Shown here: in pieces, positions 8,139 to 17,481 of the stretch
Layout of the letters: each line of letters opens with the position of its first letter
How positions within the stretch are numbered: the stretch's first letter is position 1
From: Candidatus Sulfotelmatobacter sp.
GTDB taxonomy: Bacteria > Acidobacteriota > Terriglobia > Terriglobales > Acidobacteriaceae
Assembly (NCBI GenBank): GCA_030041215.1
Contig: JASHOH010000033.1
Location: 1 to 64,000 of the forward strand
Direction of reading: 5' to 3'
DNA: 64,000 nucleotides
The notes under the pieces: generated by a model
What the model was told of the DNA's origin: nothing
What the model saw: the letters and a program-made list of their open reading frames with translations, nothing else
Databases searched by the model: none
Made by a program: the position numbers and the translations under genes

Positions 8139-8843
8139 TTACAGCACCCGCCAAACGTCCTTGAAATCGTAGAAACCTTTCCGGCCTTGGAGCCACTCCG
8201 CCGCGCGAACCGCGCCCTTAGCAAACCCCTGCCTGGATTTGGCGTCGTGACATAGATAAATACGATCAGCCTCAGATTCGTAGACGATTTCGTGCATGCC
8301 CAGCACTTCGCCTTCGCGGAAGGAAGTGATTTCGAGGTTGGGATGTTTTTCTTTTCCGCTTTGATCAGCGAGCGCTTCGCTGATTGTGCGCTGAATGGCA
8401 AGGGCGGTGCCGGAGGGCGCGTCTTTTTTGTGAACGTGGTGGCGTTCGAAGATTTGTCCGATGTAGCCGTGCTGCAGAGCGGGAGCGGAGGCGCGGGCGA
8501 TGTCGAGAAATAGATTTACGCCCATGGAGAAGTTGGCGGCGTAGAGAAAGCCGGTGTTGCATTGCATCACCAGGTTTTGCACGCGCTCAATTTCTGCATA
8601 CCAGCCTGTGGTGCCGACGACCACGTTCTTTCCGGCGCGCACACACGCATCGATGTGGGCCAGCACGACCTGGGGCGTGGTGAAGTCGAGAACGATATCG
8701 ATGGCTTGAAGTTTATCTGGCGTAAGAGCGGCGCAAGCGGGGTTTTCTTTGGAGCCAACGACCTGGGTCGTATGGCCGCGCTGGCGGGCAACTTCGGCGA
8801 CGAGCGATCCGGTTTTGCCGCGGCCTAAGAGGAGGAGGTTCAT
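8139..8843 (-). CDS. dapB: 4-hydroxy-tetrahydrodipicolinate reductase
   Basis: NAD(P)H-dependent reductase producing tetrahydrodipicolinate for DapD. The protein is 234 residues, slightly short for the family (240-270). Seen motifs: N-terminal Rossmann start LLLGRGKTGSLVAEVA, the DFTTPQVVLAHIDAC segment, the VVGTTGWY turn, and the catalytic EIFERHHVHKKDAPSGTAL region with the His-His and Lys residues. The nucleotide-binding loop has GRGKTG rather than the usual GxxGRMG. It sits between lysC and dapA in the DAP block. Start is ATG 8843. Confidence 0.92.
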   Translation of the reverse strand: MNLLLLGRGKTGSLVAEVARQRGHTTQVVGSKENPACAALTPDKLQAIDIVLDFTTPQVVLAHIDACVRAGKNVVVGTTGWYAEIERVQNLVMQCNTGFLYAANFSMGVNLFLDIARASAPALQHGYIGQIFERHHVHKKDAPSGTALAIQRTISEALADQSGKEKHPNLEITSFREGEVLGMHEIVYESEADRIYLCHDAKSRQGFAKGAVRAAEWLQGRKGFYDFKDVWRVL

Positions 8844-8951
8844 TGATGCGTGCTCAACAAGGATTTAAACACAGAGGGGACGGGGTTACACAGGGTAAAG
8901 CGAAAGGCCCGCAGGTCCAGCAATAGACCGGAAAGTTGGCGAGAGGCCTCG

Positions 8952-10325
8952 CTAGGCGTAGACTTCCGGGTCCGGATCGGCAAAGAACACACCATGCAGG
9001 CGCTGGATCACTTCAGGCACTTCATCTTCTTCGATCACAAAAGTCAGGTTGATTTCCGACGCGCCTTGCGAGATCATGCGGATTTTTTTGTCACTCAGCT
9101 CGCGAAAGACGAGGGCGGCGACGCCGGATTTTTCGCGCAGGCTCTCGCCTACTAAACAGACAATCGCTTTGCGGCCTTCGTATTTCACATCGGCTAACTT
9201 GGCAAGATCGGCGGCCAGCGCGGGAATTGCCTGATTGGAATCGACCGTGAGCGAGACGCTTACTTCTGAGGTCGAGACCACGTCGACGGCGACTTTGTGG
9301 CGGTCGAAAGCTTCGAAGATGCTGCGCAGGAATCCGTGGGCGAGCAACATGCGCGGGGCGGCCACGTCGATGATGGTTATGCGCTTTTTGACGGCGATGG
9401 CTTTGAAAATATTGTTTCCTCGCGGCGCCTGCGTAGTGATTTTTGTGCCCTCACAACTCGGGTTGCGCGAGTTCAGAACGTAGACGGGGATATTTTTCTG
9501 TATCGCCGGGAGCACGGTTGCCGGGTGCAAAACTTTAGCTCCGAAGTAAGCTAATTCGGCGGCTTCGTCGAAGCTGATAACTTTTATGCGGCGCGCGTCG
9601 GGGCAGATGCGGGGATCGGTGGTGAGAATGCCGTCGACGTCGGTCCAGATATCGATGCGGTCGGCGCCGAGGCCAGCGCCGAAGAGAGCGGCAGAAAAAT
9701 CCGAGCCGCCGCGGCCGATGGTGGTGGTGATGCCGGCGCGGTTGGCGCCGATGAATCCGCCCATGACGGGGACGTGGCCGGAGTCGACGAGCGGCTTCAC
9801 TTTCGCTTGCAGGCGCTGATTGGTCTCTTCCGTTTGCGGGGCGGCGGACATGTAGTTGCTGTCGGTGACGAGGACCTCACGAGAATCTACGTGCTCGCTT
9901 TTGATTCCGTGTGACGAAAATGCGGCGGCGACGATTTTGCTGGAAAGCATTTCGCCGAACGCGGCGACGTGATCCGTGGTGCGGGGAGTGATTTCTCCGA
10001 CGGCGGAGATGCCGCGCAGAAGTTCATCGAGCAATTCGAAATCGCTGCCGAGTTCGGAGTGGAAATCGGTGAAGCGGGCGGTACCCAGCAGTTCGCTGGC
10101 GGTGTTGTAGTGGCGCTCTTGCAGTGAGCGGCAGAGTTTGAGAGCAGCTTTGCGATCTCCGGCGCCGGCGGCGCGGGCCATGGTGAGAAGAGTGTCGGTG
10201 ACCCTGGCCATGGCACTCACGACCACGACAGGCTTCTGCCCGATGCGGTCTTGGACGATCTCAGCGACGCGAGTTATGGCCTTGGCGTCTTCCACGGAAG
10301 TTCCACCGAATTTCATTACGATCAT
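8952..10325 (-). CDS. lysC: Aspartate kinase
   Basis: Phosphorylates aspartate, the entry step for lysine, methionine and threonine. The 457-residue protein has the amino-acid-kinase signature KFGGTSV near its N-terminus, the GRGGSDFSAALFGA and WTDVDGILTTDPR motifs of the catalytic domain, and two ACT repeats in the last 150 residues. Length resembles the single-chain E. coli LysC type rather than the shorter alpha/beta type with an internal start. The ACT domains imply end-product feedback inhibition, probably by lysine given the neighbours. I see no lysine riboswitch in the upstream gap. Start is ATG 10325. Confidence 0.94.
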   Translation of the reverse strand: MIVMKFGGTSVEDAKAITRVAEIVQDRIGQKPVVVVSAMARVTDTLLTMARAAGAGDRKAALKLCRSLQERHYNTASELLGTARFTDFHSELGSDFELLDELLRGISAVGEITPRTTDHVAAFGEMLSSKIVAAAFSSHGIKSEHVDSREVLVTDSNYMSAAPQTEETNQRLQAKVKPLVDSGHVPVMGGFIGANRAGITTTIGRGGSDFSAALFGAGLGADRIDIWTDVDGILTTDPRICPDARRIKVISFDEAAELAYFGAKVLHPATVLPAIQKNIPVYVLNSRNPSCEGTKITTQAPRGNNIFKAIAVKKRITIIDVAAPRMLLAHGFLRSIFEAFDRHKVAVDVVSTSEVSVSLTVDSNQAIPALAADLAKLADVKYEGRKAIVCLVGESLREKSGVAALVFRELSDKKIRMISQGASEINLTFVIEEDEVPEVIQRLHGVFFADPDPEVYA

Positions 10326-10487
10326 CGGCGTGGGGTCCTGGAATGGTGAAAGTGTGGTGCGGTTTTCATTTTGTGATCGTCATTTTGAAAATCCGGATGC
10401 AGACACTCTCAGCATTGTGACCGGGTCGTGGCGATCGCCGCTACAAGCAAAATGCATAGATCCTTCGCTTCGCTCAGGGTGACAACC

Positions 10488-11543
10488 CTAGGGACTGCCG
10501 AGGTAGCCCTTTGCTTTCAGTAATTCTGCATTCAGGAGGGCTGCGCCGGCGGCTCCGCGGATGGTGTTGTGCGAGAGAACTGTAAATTTCCAGTCGAGGA
10601 CGCCGCAGGGGCGCAGGCGGCCCACGGCGGCGGTCATGCCGGCGCCCATGTCGACGTCGAAGCGGGGCTGAGGACGGTCATTGGCATCGAGATAGACGAT
10701 CGGTTTCTCCGGCGCGCTAGGCAGCTTGAGTTCCTGCGGCTCCGCACGATAGCTGTTCCAGGCTTCGATGATTTCTTCAGGCCTGGCTTTGGCTTTCAGG
10801 CGAATGGAAACCGATTCGGTGTGGCCGTCTTCGACGGCGACGCGGTTGCATTGCGCACTCATAGCGAAGGGAGCGGGGATGATGCCGTGGCCGTTGAGCT
10901 GACCGAGCAGTTTGTGAGTTTCCTCCTCCATTTTTTCTTCTTCATTGCGAATGAAGGGAATCACGTTGCCAAGAATGTCGAGAGACGCCACGCCGGGATA
11001 TCCAGCACCGCTGACCGCTTGCATGGTGACGGCCATGACGGTATCGAGGCCGAATTTGCGGTGCAGCGGCGCGAGGGCAAGGACAAGGCCGATAGCGGAG
11101 CAGTTGGGGTTAGTGACGACGTATCCGCCCGATTTATTGCGCCAGAGTTGAGTATCGATGAGCTTGATGTGACTTGCGTTGACTTCGGGAACGACGAGTG
11201 GAACGTCAGATTTCATGCGTAGCGCGCTGGAATTCGAAACTACGGCGCAGCCGGCTTCGGCGAATTTTGGTTCCAATTCGGCTGCGATGGAAGCGTCGAG
11301 AGCGGCGAAGATGATTCTTGGCGCACCGTCAGGCGTGGCGGGCGAAACTTTCATGGCCGCAACTTTGGGCGGGACGGGGGTTTTCAGGCGCCAACGTACG
11401 GCTTCAGAATAATTCTTGCCCTCCGAGCGATCAGAAGCGGCGAGCCACGCCACTTCGAACCAGGGGTGGCGCTCGAGCATCTGGATAAATCTTTGCCCGA
11501 CGACGCCGGTAGCGCCGAGTATTCCTATTTGAAGTTTGCTCAT
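10488..11543 (-). CDS. asd: Aspartate-semialdehyde dehydrogenase (archaeal/fungal-like type)
   Basis: Reduces aspartyl phosphate to aspartate semialdehyde, the substrate of DapA. Start ATG 11543 gives 351 residues beginning SKLQIGILGATGVVGQRF, a Rossmann NADP-binding start; the longer open frame upstream would add 45 unlikely residues. The catalytic Cys lies in NPNCSAIG, and a TMQAVSGAGYPG segment follows. Overall length and the N-terminal region resemble the archaeal/fungal Asd branch. It is the first gene of the minus-strand order asd-lysC-dapB-dapA-dapD and is divergent from galT. Confidence 0.93.
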   Translation of the reverse strand: MSKLQIGILGATGVVGQRFIQMLERHPWFEVAWLAASDRSEGKNYSEAVRWRLKTPVPPKVAAMKVSPATPDGAPRIIFAALDASIAAELEPKFAEAGCAVVSNSSALRMKSDVPLVVPEVNASHIKLIDTQLWRNKSGGYVVTNPNCSAIGLVLALAPLHRKFGLDTVMAVTMQAVSGAGYPGVASLDILGNVIPFIRNEEEKMEEETHKLLGQLNGHGIIPAPFAMSAQCNRVAVEDGHTESVSIRLKAKARPEEIIEAWNSYRAEPQELKLPSAPEKPIVYLDANDRPQPRFDVDMGAGMTAAVGRLRPCGVLDWKFTVLSHNTIRGAAGAALLNAELLKAKGYLGSP

Positions 11544-11767
11544 ATGGGAATTACTGATTTTACAACAGGGTGCTGTTGGAGAAGAAAATGGCCGCCACCG
11601 GTGTAGTACTTGCGCCCGCCGCACTGGTGGGCGTACGTACGTAAGGCCCCTCTCGCGGTTGGCGCCGTTCAGGATCACTTCGGGTAGTTTAAATAGGGTT
11701 ATTCAGTACCTTTGGTCACATGCAGGGGTACGCACTTTCTGCCGATGAACGGCTCTGGAGGATTTTC

Positions 11768-12795
11768 ATGCCGGAGCTGCGTCAGAATTTTTTTACGAAA
11801 GAGTGGGTATTATTGCCACGGAGCGTGCGAAGCGGCCGGAAGAAATGGCCACGCACCGGTCGGCACAAAGCCTGCCGTCGTTTGTAGAGACTTGTCCGTT
11901 TTGTCCGGCCAATGAGAGTAAGACGCCTCCTGAAGTTACGCGGTTTCCGGCTGATGTGAATGAGCCCTGGGCAGTGCGGGTTTTCCCCAACAAATTTGCG
12001 GCGGTGTCGAGCGAGGTTGAACCCCGGCGCAATCTGCAACATTTGTGGCGGCGGGTAAATGGATTCGGATTTCATGAGGTGATCGTGGACAGTCCTGATC
12101 ATGCGGCTTGCATGGCGTTACTGCCGGATGCGCACGTCGCCAAAATTCTGGGAGTGTTCAAGGAGCGATTTAATGCACTTAGCTGCGATCATCGCATTAA
12201 TCACGTAACGATTTTTAAGAACCATGGGGCGGATGCGGGGGCGAGTTTGCAGCATCCGCATTCGCAGATTATTGCCACGCCCGTGATTCCGAGCCAGGTG
12301 CGGCACCGGCTGCACGAGGCGCTGCGGCACTTTGATGAAGTGGGCGAATGCATGTTTTGCCACATGGTGGAAGGAGAGGTGGCGGAGCAGACACGGGTCG
12401 TGCTGAAAACTGAGCTGTTTGTGGCCATGGAGGTGTTTGCTGCCGCGACGCCGTTCGCCACGCACATTTTTCCACTGCGACATATGGCAAGTTTTGGGGA
12501 GATTACCGCCGCGGAGATCTCGGATCTGGCGCGCGTGTTGCGAAGATTGCTGGCAAAGATTTACGTGGGATTGGAGAATCCGGATTTGAATTTCACGGTG
12601 CGCAGCGCGCCGTCAGACTATATGGGCGCTCGGCACTTTCACTGGTATGTTAGCGTGATTCCGCGGCTGACGCGGGTGGCGGGTTTCGAGTTGGGGTCGG
12701 GGATGTTTATCAATACCGTGCTGCCGGAAGCGGCGGCCGAGTTCTTGCGGGGAGTAAGTGTGGAGAAGGGCGCGGGTGCGGGCAGCGGGCAGTGA
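11768..12795 (+). CDS. galT: Galactose-1-phosphate uridylyltransferase, apparent one-base frameshift near the start
   Basis: Exchanges UMP between UDP-glucose and galactose-1-phosphate. The main frame from about 11806 to 12795 encodes nearly all of a GalT: the PFCPANE zinc region, NPDL-type core, and the active-site HPHSQ motif (HxH). The family N-terminus is encoded in a different frame: ATG 11768, with a good GGAGGA ribosome site five bases upstream, gives MPELRQNFFTKEW; the main frame resumes at IIATERAKRPEEM. One base seems to be missing around 11804-11808. It is therefore either a sequencing or assembly error, or an inactivated gene; the GTG at 11803 would give a protein lacking its N-terminal strand and has no ribosome site of its own. 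Confidence 0.85.
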
Positions 12796-12969
12796 ATGTG
12801 GGACCACCGGCAAGAAGCAGGTTACCGTCGGCTTCGCTCAGGGTAAGCCTCTCACCAGTCCCTTAGGACTGGTTCGAAATGACATCGCGGGTTGTACATG
12901 CCGGCTGAAATGACATCATGTTCGCACGCCACTTTTAAGTTGGCCATAAAGGCGAAGTCGCCCGCGTCT

Positions 12970-14055
12970 CTACTTTTTTAATTCGATTGGCTTGTGGCCC
13001 TCGAACTCCGTCAGGGGACCGAATTTTCGTTTTTCGTTGTACAGACGCCAGCGGCGGACGACGATTCGCAGTGTGGCCATGACGGGAATGGAGAGGAATA
13101 CGCCCAATATTCCCGCGATTTCGGCTCCGGCCATCACACCAAAAATTGCCGCCAGGGGATGCATTTCCATGCTGCGTCCCATGATGCGGGGGGAATTCAC
13201 GTAGTCCTGGATGAGGCGCCAGACACCGAGGAAAACGACGAGAGCGAGCCAGTGGGGATAGCTCATTAACAGAGCGACGATCACGATCGTGATCGCGGCG
13301 ACCAACGGTCCGATGACGGGGATGAATTCCAGCAGGCCACCGACTGTGCCGAGCACCAGCACATAGGGCACACGCATGATTGCCAAAAATGCGGATAACG
13401 CGCTAAAGGTCAAAGCCGCAAGCATCAATTGAGCGCGGATGAAGTGGGCGAGCATCTGGTTGAGATCGCTGAGCACGCCCTGAAGAAGTTCACGCTGGGG
13501 GCGAAAGGGAACGGCGTCGAGCAGGAATTCGCTGAAAGAGCTGCCATCTTTCAAGAAAAAAATTGAAAGCACCGGGATGACAACGAGCATCCATGCCTGG
13601 CCGGCGACATCGGCCACACGAAGGCCGATGCGCTTCCCGAGTTCAGTAATTTCATTGCTATGGTTCGCGATATAGCTGCGGACGAGTTCGACCACGCGCT
13701 GGTTCCAGCCATGTTCGTTTCCAATTCGTTCGGCAATCTGGCCCGAGCTGAGTTGAGTGAGGGAAGGCAATGACTGGACAAGATGGGCGCCTTCACGGCC
13801 AATGCGCGGTCCCGTCGACGCGAAGAAGAGCACTAGCAGTCCCAGCAGGAGCACGTAGATGACGCCGATCGCGAGGCCGCGGCTGTGCAGGAATTTTTCC
13901 AGGGAGGAAACGAGAGGGCTGATCAGATAGGCGAAGAAAATCGCGAACAGGAAAACTATGAGCGTCTCGCGGGCGAAGTAGAGAAATCCAAGGCCGAGCG
14001 CAAACAGCAGCGCTGTGAGCAGAATCCGTGCGGTACGTGCGTCGGTTATGGGCAA
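12970..14055 (-). CDS. AI-2E family permease
   Basis: A 361-residue inner-membrane protein of the AI-2E transporter (PerM/TqsA) family. About eight membrane segments are visible: two near the N-terminus (ILLTALLFALGLGFLYFA and LIVFLFAIFFAYLISPLVS), one around residue 70, and a cluster in the C-terminal half including a VLGTVGGLLEFIPVIGP motif that is characteristic of the family. Substrate is unknown; members export quorum signals, Na+ or other solutes, so the name should not be taken literally. Flanked by galT (convergent) and an unknown secreted protein gene upstream on the same strand. Confidence 0.88.
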   Translation of the reverse strand: MPITDARTARILLTALLFALGLGFLYFARETLIVFLFAIFFAYLISPLVSSLEKFLHSRGLAIGVIYVLLLGLLVLFFASTGPRIGREGAHLVQSLPSLTQLSSGQIAERIGNEHGWNQRVVELVRSYIANHSNEITELGKRIGLRVADVAGQAWMLVVIPVLSIFFLKDGSSFSEFLLDAVPFRPQRELLQGVLSDLNQMLAHFIRAQLMLAALTFSALSAFLAIMRVPYVLVLGTVGGLLEFIPVIGPLVAAITIVIVALLMSYPHWLALVVFLGVWRLIQDYVNSPRIMGRSMEMHPLAAIFGVMAGAEIAGILGVFLSIPVMATLRIVVRRWRLYNEKRKFGPLTEFEGHKPIELKK

Positions 14056-14181
14056 GACGTTAATCCATCACAAAACAATTTACAGCTTGCTATCCTGCGG
14101 CCAAAGTTGCGGGTACCTGGTCCCGGCATGGCGGCGCAGAAACGCAGCACTAGACAGTTAGCCAAGAAGCGCCGTTTCAAA

Positions 14182-15003
14182 CTATTCTCGGACGACTTCG
14201 GTATTATCGTCGGGAATTGCGACGCGCACCAGCTTGAATTGGTCTTTGTCATTGAGCCAAAGGGCCCAGGAAAATTCGTCGCCTTTCAAATTGAGGCGCA
14301 GCAGTTCGCGTTCGGCGCCGCGGATGTTTACCTTCTCCCGGCCCACCATTTCCATGCGTACGCGGAGGGAAATGCGATCCTGAGGAACGAGCACGCCATA
14401 TTCGTCGCTGGGTTTGCATTTCAGGTTGCCGCCTTCGTTCGAGCACGCTGATGCCAGATAGCGCCAGGCCAGCACTTCACGATGCACAAAGAAGTTATTA
14501 TCAAGGATTGCCGAGGTGCTGGGCATCAGGAACGGCTGTTCCGCGGGCTTGGATGAAGAGGGGGTAGTGATTTTTTCGATCAGGAACTCATTATTCGGTG
14601 TCACCACCAAAGAACTACTGCCATCATTCCATTCGTAGCGGATCAACTCGCCGGCAGCGGTCATGCGCAGTTCCGAGTTCTGAGCGGCAGAAGATGAGCC
14701 GTTTTGATGCAGGCTGGCTTTAACAATGCTGACGCCGTTTTCCTGCTGAATTGTGAAGTTTTCCGTGAGAACGCGCTGGCCCTTGACGAAAACCGCGAAT
14801 GAACCGGAGTCGACGTTTTGGGCGGACGGGGGTTTCTCTTTTTTGTCGGCGCCGAATGCGAGAACTGAGAGGACGAGCGGCAGAATGAAAAGCAGGTGCC
14901 TTTTGCCATGCGGCTCAGGGCAGACTCTTACCGATCTTTCGGATCGGTTCGGAATAAGATCGATTTCTTGATTCGGAGTGCTCCGGACTATCGAATGCGT
15001 CAA
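14182..15003 (-). CDS. Secreted hypothetical protein
   Basis: A 273-residue protein without a recognised family. After a polar N-terminus there is a hydrophobic stretch HLLFILPLVLSVLAFGA around residues 35-51, so the real start may be internal and this a signal peptide. The rest is strand-rich with short Ser-rich linkers (TTPSSSKPAEQP) and two Cys (ACSNEGGNLKC), typical of a periplasmic or outer-membrane-associated protein. The start overlaps the aroK stop by four bases (ATGA), so it is translationally coupled to aroK in the same operon. Confidence 0.65.
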   Translation of the reverse strand: MTHSIVRSTPNQEIDLIPNRSERSVRVCPEPHGKRHLLFILPLVLSVLAFGADKKEKPPSAQNVDSGSFAVFVKGQRVLTENFTIQQENGVSIVKASLHQNGSSSAAQNSELRMTAAGELIRYEWNDGSSSLVVTPNNEFLIEKITTPSSSKPAEQPFLMPSTSAILDNNFFVHREVLAWRYLASACSNEGGNLKCKPSDEYGVLVPQDRISLRVRMEMVGREKVNIRGAERELLRLNLKGDEFSWALWLNDKDQFKLVRVAIPDDNTEVVRE

Positions 15004-15722
15004 TGCGTTGCTCCTTGCTTGCCAGATTTACGTTCGAGGCCGAGAGCCTGAATGATCTCGGCGGCAATCTGCTCAGTGGTTTTTCCGGCTGTTTGCTGTG
15101 TAAGTGCAGCTTTCAGATAGTGCGGGCGGCGAGCGTGATAAAGGTCGCGAAAGCTCTCCAAGTTGCGCGCCAGAGGGCGATTAATTGCGTCGTGCTCGTC
15201 CTGGGCGCTGCATCGCCGCCATAGCTCGTCTACAGAAGCGTCTAGGAAAATTGTGGAAACCCCCGCAGATTCGATAAGACGGCAGTTCTCTTTCTGGACG
15301 AAAGCTCCGCCACCGAGAGCGATAATTTTGCCGCCGTGAATTTCTGGCTCGGTCAATAACTCTTCCAATGCTGAGTGTTCAGCGCGCCGAAAGAATGCCT
15401 CCCCAGAGTCGCGGAAGATCTCGGGTACCTTGCGGCGCTCGCGGCGTTCGATGCGGTTGTCGAGATCTTCGAAAGACCAGCCGAGCTGGTTGGCGAGTGT
15501 GCGGCCAACAGTGGTTTTGCCCGCGCCCATAAAACCGACGAGGACGAGGGCGCAGGGATTGGCATTTCGGCGGGTGGCGCGGGCGCGGCGTTTACGATTC
15601 GGCTTGAGCAAAGCCGGGATGGGTCGTGGCAAGACCGATAGTCCCTCAGCGGCTGAAGCCGCGATCTTTAGTGCACGCTTTGGCGACACGGCTGAAGCCG
15701 TGCCCTGATACGAACCATTCAC
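15000..15722 (-). CDS. aroK: Shikimate kinase
   Basis: Phosphorylates shikimate in aromatic amino-acid synthesis. The kinase begins around residue 57 with ALVLVGFMGAGKTTVG (P-loop), followed by the DLDNRIERR shikimate-binding Asp region and the IIALGGGAF motif. The frame shown starts at ATG 15722, but the first 30 or so codons run through a hairpin repeat (15647-15704) and are probably not coding; a TTG at 15632, preceded ten bases upstream by GAGGG, would give a protein nearer normal length. The aroK stop overlaps the next gene's start. aroB occurs elsewhere in the window (26 kb), not in this operon. Confidence 0.88.
   Translation of the reverse strand: MNGSYQGTASAVSPKRALKIAASAAEGLSVLPRPIPALLKPNRKRRARATRRNANPCALVLVGFMGAGKTTVGRTLANQLGWSFEDLDNRIERRERRKVPEIFRDSGEAFFRRAEHSALEELLTEPEIHGGKIIALGGGAFVQKENCRLIESAGVSTIFLDASVDELWRRCSAQDEHDAINRPLARNLESFRDLYHARRPHYLKAALTQQTAGKTTEQIAAEIIQALGLERKSGKQGATH
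15647..15704 (-). repeat. Paired-hairpin repeat (family A), copy at the 5' side of aroK
   Basis: On the minus strand two hairpins follow each other: GGCACGGCTTCAGCCGTG and GCGGCTTCAGCCGC, about 26 bases apart. The same two-hairpin order recurs at 19879-19985, 22107-22160 and 41329-41399, with partial copies at 24975-24992 and 38797-38827. Confidence 0.75.
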
Positions 15723-15730
15723 TGGCGATT

Positions 15731-16597
15731 CTATTGTTTATCGGCGCGTTTTCTGAGGTGGATTTTACCACTGAAGGTGCGCAGGACGACCGTGGAAGAC
15801 ACAGCGACACGGCCTACAGTACCAGCGAAGGCACGTCCCTTATCCATGGGGAACCAGCTGTGAGATTTCGGTTGCAGGGGGATGTCGTCGTGGACTTCGC
15901 CCTTCACCGACCGGGCGCTGACATCGGCGGAGGTCCACTCGGGGACGATGGCGTCGATGTCACCGCTGTGGCTGGTGAGGCGGTACTCGCCACTGTTGCC
16001 GAAATCGCCAATATAGTTGATCCGGCCACTGGTTGAGACAACCTGAACGAGCGGGCCAGTGACGCTGGTCATGGTGACATCTCCGCTGACTGAGTCGACC
16101 TCAACGTGGCCGTTCTGGATATTGTCGAGATTGACGGCACCGTTCATGGTCTTGACGTGGACGTGCGCATCGGAAACATCGCGAACATCGACGGCAGCGC
16201 CGGCTCCTTCAAGAGTGACATCGCCGCGGAGCTTTTCTGCATGAAGCGTGCCGGTGCTGCAATGTAGCGTGACGCTGGCATCGGCCGGAACCAAAACTTC
16301 GAAGTCGACGCGGCCGGATTCCGGGTCCGCGCCGGCAAGCAGGTGGGACTGAATGTCAACGCGGTTGCCGGTCTGATTCTGATCGATTTCAACTTTGTCG
16401 GAGTGCAAAACTGCGTTTACGACGACGGTGTTGTTCTGGGATGGCTTTACTGAAATGGAGCCGTAGGGGTTAGTGACGGAAACGCCGGCTCTTGGGCCGA
16501 CATTGAAGTGAAACTCCTTCTTGGTCTCGGCGATCAGCGTTCCGGCAGCAACGAGTACGCCCAAGAGCAAGAATTTTGTCGTCCGATTCCTCAACAT
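15731..16597 (-). CDS. DUF4097-type beta-helical exported protein
   Basis: A 288-residue protein with a signal peptide (FLLLGVLVAAGTLIAE) followed by many short beta-strand repeats of the DUF4097 kind (for example NGAVNLDNIQNGHVEVDSVS, SGRINYIGDFG, SGDIDAIVPE), predicted to build a parallel beta-helix. Start ATG 16597 is chosen because GGGGAG lies about seven bases upstream; ten further codons upstream lack such a site. It follows the anti-sigma gene by about 50 bases, and ECF/anti-sigma/DUF4097 sets are common in Acidobacteriota, so it may be a surface target or partner of that regulator. Biochemical role is unknown. Confidence 0.85.
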   Translation of the reverse strand: MLRNRTTKFLLLGVLVAAGTLIAETKKEFHFNVGPRAGVSVTNPYGSISVKPSQNNTVVVNAVLHSDKVEIDQNQTGNRVDIQSHLLAGADPESGRVDFEVLVPADASVTLHCSTGTLHAEKLRGDVTLEGAGAAVDVRDVSDAHVHVKTMNGAVNLDNIQNGHVEVDSVSGDVTMTSVTGPLVQVVSTSGRINYIGDFGNSGEYRLTSHSGDIDAIVPEWTSADVSARSVKGEVHDDIPLQPKSHSWFPMDKGRAFAGTVGRVAVSSTVVLRTFSGKIHLRKRADKQ

Positions 16598-16645
16598 ATA
16601 CACTCCCCTACGCTCCCCACCACGCACCTGTAGAAAACTTCTCCA

Positions 16646-17266
16646 TTATGGCAGGGTATGGTCCATTGCCATTTCGAACAGCATGGATTTCTGCTGGTAA
16701 GCATCCATCAGCGAATGCCGCGCCTCGGCGTCGTTAGGGCTCTCCCGCACCCATCCCTGGGTGTCACGAATCGATTCATTGACTTGGCGCAGATTTTCTT
16801 CAAACTGAGTTTTCATGGCCGGCGAGTTGTCGGCGATCTCCTGAAGCAACTCTTCATCGTTCAGGTCTGCGGTGGCAACATTGGGCGCGTAAGTGGGCGC
16901 CTGACGAGCAATGATGTTTGTTGGCTTGGTCGACTGCTGGTGAAGGTAGATTCCGAAGCTGAGCAACAACATGGCTGCTGCGGGAACCAGCCAGCCGAAC
17001 GTACCCCATCGAGCGCCGAAAGAAGATGGGATATGACGTGGTGCGGGGCGGATGAGCCCTTCCTCCCGCAAGGTGGCTTCGATGTTATTCCATACCCTGG
17101 GACTGGGCTCATCCGCCTCTCGCAGATCGCCGGCGGCGGAGGCGATAAGATTCAATTCCTTTACCAGCGCTGCGCATGATGGACAAGTCCGAAGATGTGC
17201 GCGCTGCTCGGCGGTACTGGCATCTTCCACTTCCGCCAAGCTGTGCTGTAGCTCAACGCAATTCAT
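16646..17266 (-). CDS. Anti-sigma factor with zinc-finger (zf-HC2) and one membrane segment
   Basis: Predicted membrane anti-sigma factor holding the neighbouring ECF sigma factor. Starting at ATG 17266 (ribosome site GGGGAGAGG a few bases upstream) the N-terminus has a Cys at position 3 and the ZAS motif HLRTCPSC (Hx3CxxC), then a cytoplasmic linker, one membrane helix (FGWLVPAAAMLLLSFGIYLH, about 110-128) and a periplasmic helical domain ending in NDAEARHSLMDAYQQK. A longer frame to 17320 adds an Arg-rich stretch with no support. It is 215 bases downstream of the sigma gene and upstream of the DUF4097 gene. Confidence 0.88.
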   Translation of the reverse strand: MNCVELQHSLAEVEDASTAEQRAHLRTCPSCAALVKELNLIASAAGDLREADEPSPRVWNNIEATLREEGLIRPAPRHIPSSFGARWGTFGWLVPAAAMLLLSFGIYLHQQSTKPTNIIARQAPTYAPNVATADLNDEELLQEIADNSPAMKTQFEENLRQVNESIRDTQGWVRESPNDAEARHSLMDAYQQKSMLFEMAMDHTLP

Positions 17267-17481
17267 AACCTCTCCCCGAGTCAACCTGCGGCGAAAACCG
17301 CAGCTCGTACGCCCCTGCACAGGTTAAGTATCTCGTTGCTGAAGAGTGTGATGCTTCCTTCGGGCTGGAAGCCTTACACCGGTCATCTTTGGTAGCATGG
17401 CCGAAGCCGCACTGCAAAAGGTGACCGCCGAGATAGCCTCTTTCAGTTAGTTCAGCAATTGCTGCTTGCTTTCTTCACCCC

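Noticed and set aside
10326-10487. Possible lysine riboswitch upstream of lysC
   Set aside because: The gap is short and shows no L-box-like conserved core; it includes a common repeat end instead.
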